DNA of 64,000 nucleotides. Source: JABDBL01 sp963845445. Lineage in GTDB: Bacteria > Cyanobacteriota > Vampirovibrionia > Obscuribacterales > Obscuribacteraceae. The notes beneath the pieces were generated by a model. That model did not search any database. It saw nothing but the letters and a program-made list of their open reading frames with translations, and was not told the origin of the DNA. This document shows, piece after piece, positions 62,085-64,000 of the stretch (its first letter is position 1; each line of letters opens with the position of its first letter). The stretch lies in the NCBI GenBank assembly GCA_963845445.1, contig CAWJSE010000002.1, positions 3,355,141 to 3,419,140 of the forward strand. Direction: 5' to 3'. Made by a program: the position numbers and the translations under genes.

Positions 62085-63995
62085 GAGTCCTTAGACAATT
62101 TGATGGTAATGAAGTCTAGCGAAGCGCAAGGGCTGAGCCGTGAGGTAGGTCTGAAAGAAGTGTGGAGCAAAACCGCGACCTGACGAACAGGAACCGGATA
62201 TGAGGCAGGTGCATCCGGACGAGCAAGCAAAGGATTGCAAAGTCCACAACCATCAAGGGATGCAAATGTAAATCCGGCGGGTGTGCGGGGAAAGAAGTTG
62301 AACTTACCCTGGGAGGTCTGTATTGTGTCCTGAAAAAAAAAATCAGGACTGAGGATACTGAGAGGTAACCAGATCGCAATACAGAAGTCAGCAGCGGACG
62401 TAGTAGTTTTCTGAAATTATTTTACTTTTTGTACAAGCACCGAAGTAGGTAAGCAGTGAAAGAGCAGGGAACGAAGGTCCAAACGGTGCCCGAAAGGGCT
62501 TAATGGAAAAGACAAGTAGGACGTGCATCTCATGAATGAAGAGCAGCAGAAAAACAGGAGTAACCCAGCCTTAAAGGCGAGAGTAGGGAGTGAAGCTTCC
62601 GATGGCGCAATGCGAGGGTCTGAATCACAAATGGCGATAAACGAAACCGAAAGTCTGGTGAAGACAGAGCAATTACTAGAGGAGGTAATAAGCAAAGAGA
62701 ATCTGGGAAGAGCAATAAAACAGGTAATGCGAAATAAAGGTGCAGCAGGAATCGATGGGATGACTGTCGACAAACTGCCAGATTATCTGAAGGTAAACTG
62801 GCGAACCATACGCCAGCGGCTTCTGGAAGGACAGTATGAGCCAAAAGCAGTGAGACGGGTAGAAATACCAAAGCCAGGTGGGGGAATGCGACAATTGGGC
62901 ATTCCGAGCGTGGTAGATCGTTTCATACAGCAAGCGGTGCAACAAGTTCTACAGAAGCACTGGGACGGAACATTTTCACAATACAGCTACGGATTTCGCC
63001 CGGGTAAATCAGCTCATCAAGCGGTAAAGCAAGCGCAAGAACATGTAAGCAGCGGACAGCGGTACGTAGTGGATATCGACTTGGAAAAATTCTTTGACCG
63101 AGTCAACCACGATGTATTGATGGGTAGAGTAGCCAAACGGATAAAAGACAAGCGAATATTGAAACTCATACGAGCATATCTAAATGCGGGGATGATGGAA
63201 GGTGGGCTAGCCAAGCCAACAGAAGAAGGGGTACCGCAAGGTGGTCCACTGTCGCCAATACTTTCAAATTTATTATTGGATGAATTAGACCAAGAGCTAG
63301 AGAAACGGAAATTCCGATTTGTGAGGTTTGCGGATGATTGCAACATCTACGTAGCGAGCAAGCGAGCGGGAGAACGAGTGATGGAAAGCATCACAAAGTT
63401 TCTAGAGAAGAAGTTGAAGCTGAAAGTAAATAAAGAGAAAAGTGGGGTAGACAGACCGTGGAAGAGAAAGCTACTTGGTTTTACGTTTACGAATCATAAG
63501 AAGCCGAAGCGCCGAATAGCGCCAATAGCCTTAAAGAGAGTAAAGGATAGAATCAGGAGAATAACTTCACGAAATCGAGGCGGGAACCTGGAGCAGATAG
63601 GGAAGGAATTAGGCAGCTACTTACGTGGCTGGATTAGTTACTACAGCTACTGCCAGACACCTAGCGTTTTGCAAGACTTGGAGGAGTGGATAAGGCGAAA
63701 ACTGCGCTGCCTAATATGGAAGCGCTGGAGACGCGGAACCACGCGATATAAGAGGCTAAGAAAACAGGGTCTAACATGGGCTGAGGCAAGAGGGCTGGCA
63801 AAAGACCGTGCTCGGGGGCCTTGGCGGATGAGTCAGCACCCATTAATCAATAAAGCTCTTACAATTGCAAACTTCCAGCTTCTTGGCTTGCCAAATTTGG
63901 TGAAGGCTATGCGCACTTAAAGCGCCGAACCGCCGTATGCGGACCCGCACGTACGGTGGTGTAGCAGGGGAGAGCCCGCGAGGACTCCCCCTATG
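62085..63995 (+). mobile_element. Group II intron
   Basis: A GC-rich structured leader (62085-62520) precedes the reverse transcriptase gene. After it, domain V is recognisable near 63925-63960 as CCGTATGCGG-ACC-CGCACGTACGG, the bacterial pattern. A domain VI-like stem (GGGGAG with CTCCCC) follows with the last bases before the window end. The 5' boundary is uncertain. The interrupted host gene cannot be told. Confidence 0.7.
62532..63920 (+). CDS. ltrA: Group II intron reverse transcriptase/maturase
   Basis: 462 residues. RT landmarks: NKGAAGIDGMTVDKLPDYLK, PKPGGGMRQLGIPSVVDRFI, YGFRPGKSAHQAVKQAQEHV, VVDIDLEKFFDRVNHDVLMG, QGGPLSPILSNLLLDELDQE, and the catalytic FADD box in RFADDCNIYVASKR. 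A maturase region (GSYLRGWISYYSYCQTPSVL) ends the protein, with no C-terminal HNH endonuclease. ATG 62532 fits better than the GTG three codons before it. Supports intron splicing and retrohoming. Confidence 0.93.
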   Translation: MNEEQQKNRSNPALKARVGSEASDGAMRGSESQMAINETESLVKTEQLLEEVISKENLGRAIKQVMRNKGAAGIDGMTVDKLPDYLKVNWRTIRQRLLEGQYEPKAVRRVEIPKPGGGMRQLGIPSVVDRFIQQAVQQVLQKHWDGTFSQYSYGFRPGKSAHQAVKQAQEHVSSGQRYVVDIDLEKFFDRVNHDVLMGRVAKRIKDKRILKLIRAYLNAGMMEGGLAKPTEEGVPQGGPLSPILSNLLLDELDQELEKRKFRFVRFADDCNIYVASKRAGERVMESITKFLEKKLKLKVNKEKSGVDRPWKRKLLGFTFTNHKKPKRRIAPIALKRVKDRIRRITSRNRGGNLEQIGKELGSYLRGWISYYSYCQTPSVLQDLEEWIRRKLRCLIWKRWRRGTTRYKRLRKQGLTWAEARGLAKDRARGPWRMSQHPLINKALTIANFQLLGLPNLVKAMRT

Positions 63996-64000
63996 CTAAT

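Overview
The window is a mosaic from a bacterium. AT-rich segments carry housekeeping and biosynthetic genes: tpiA (cut by the left edge), a split ribD pair, lipA, a seven-gene trp operon, a DAHP synthase gene (aroF), tryptophanyl-tRNA synthetase, and secreted TPR, LysM and repeat proteins. These are interrupted at least nine times by visibly GC-rich blocks of mostly orphan genes. Those genes have strong Shine-Dalgarno sites, and several blocks end in intrinsic terminators. The gene style recalls non-photosynthetic relatives of Cyanobacteria (Melainabacteria-like), but nothing here proves the phylum. No rRNA, tRNA or CRISPR array was seen.

Layout. 0-6.3 kb: tpiA, a GC-rich orphan, ribD deaminase and reductase, lipA, a TPR protein. 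6.6-8.3 kb: GC-rich array of small genes. 8.4-12.6 kb: antitoxin-like protein, then a LysM protein and a 10 x 28-residue repeat protein that were probably one gene. 13.3-20.5 kb: GC-rich secreted orphan, an IS3 copy, toxin-antitoxin modules and fragments (PIN, BrnTA, HigBA), trpS with a broken N-terminal copy, and an MccF-like peptidase. 20.6-30.6 kb: a GC-rich minus-strand cluster with AsnRS-like, MccF-like, methyltransferase, LeuRS, ProRS-like and MetRS genes, a 144-residue orphan, and three very small upstream genes. 31-39 kb: methyltransferase, two convergent paralogues with an unrecognised N-terminal domain, a trpS C-terminal fragment, MazEF, and two head-to-tail IS66-family elements. 39.5-47.3 kb: ParB-like orphan, then trpEGDCFBA with a leader-peptide attenuator. 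47.4-51.5 kb: GC-rich minus-strand array of orphans. 51.8-54.8 kb: DinJ-YafQ, a second IS3 copy, and aroF with its own aromatic-codon leader attenuator. 55-62 kb: orphans, HTH regulators, a hydrolase, small membrane proteins and a glucokinase-like gene. 62-64 kb: group II intron with reverse transcriptase.

The best-supported regulatory story is aromatic amino acid control. The unlinked trpE and aroF operons each have a sigma70-type promoter, a 16-17 residue leader peptide with tandem Trp codons (aroF adds Phe and Tyr codons) ending in the same QVHLR, a terminator with the same stem, and a mutually exclusive antiterminator pairing. The best candidate for an undescribed system is the 20.6-30.6 kb cluster. 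Four aminoacyl-tRNA synthetase-related proteins sit beside an MccF-family peptidase and a methyltransferase, the combination expected for production of, or immunity to, an aminoacyl-nucleotide-type inhibitor.

Many genes in both base-composition classes (trpE, trpD twice, trpC, MetRS, an HTH gene, the LysM/repeat pair) are broken by shifts that one or two extra bases in a short homopolymer would repair. Sequencing or assembly error is a more likely cause than real pseudogenes.
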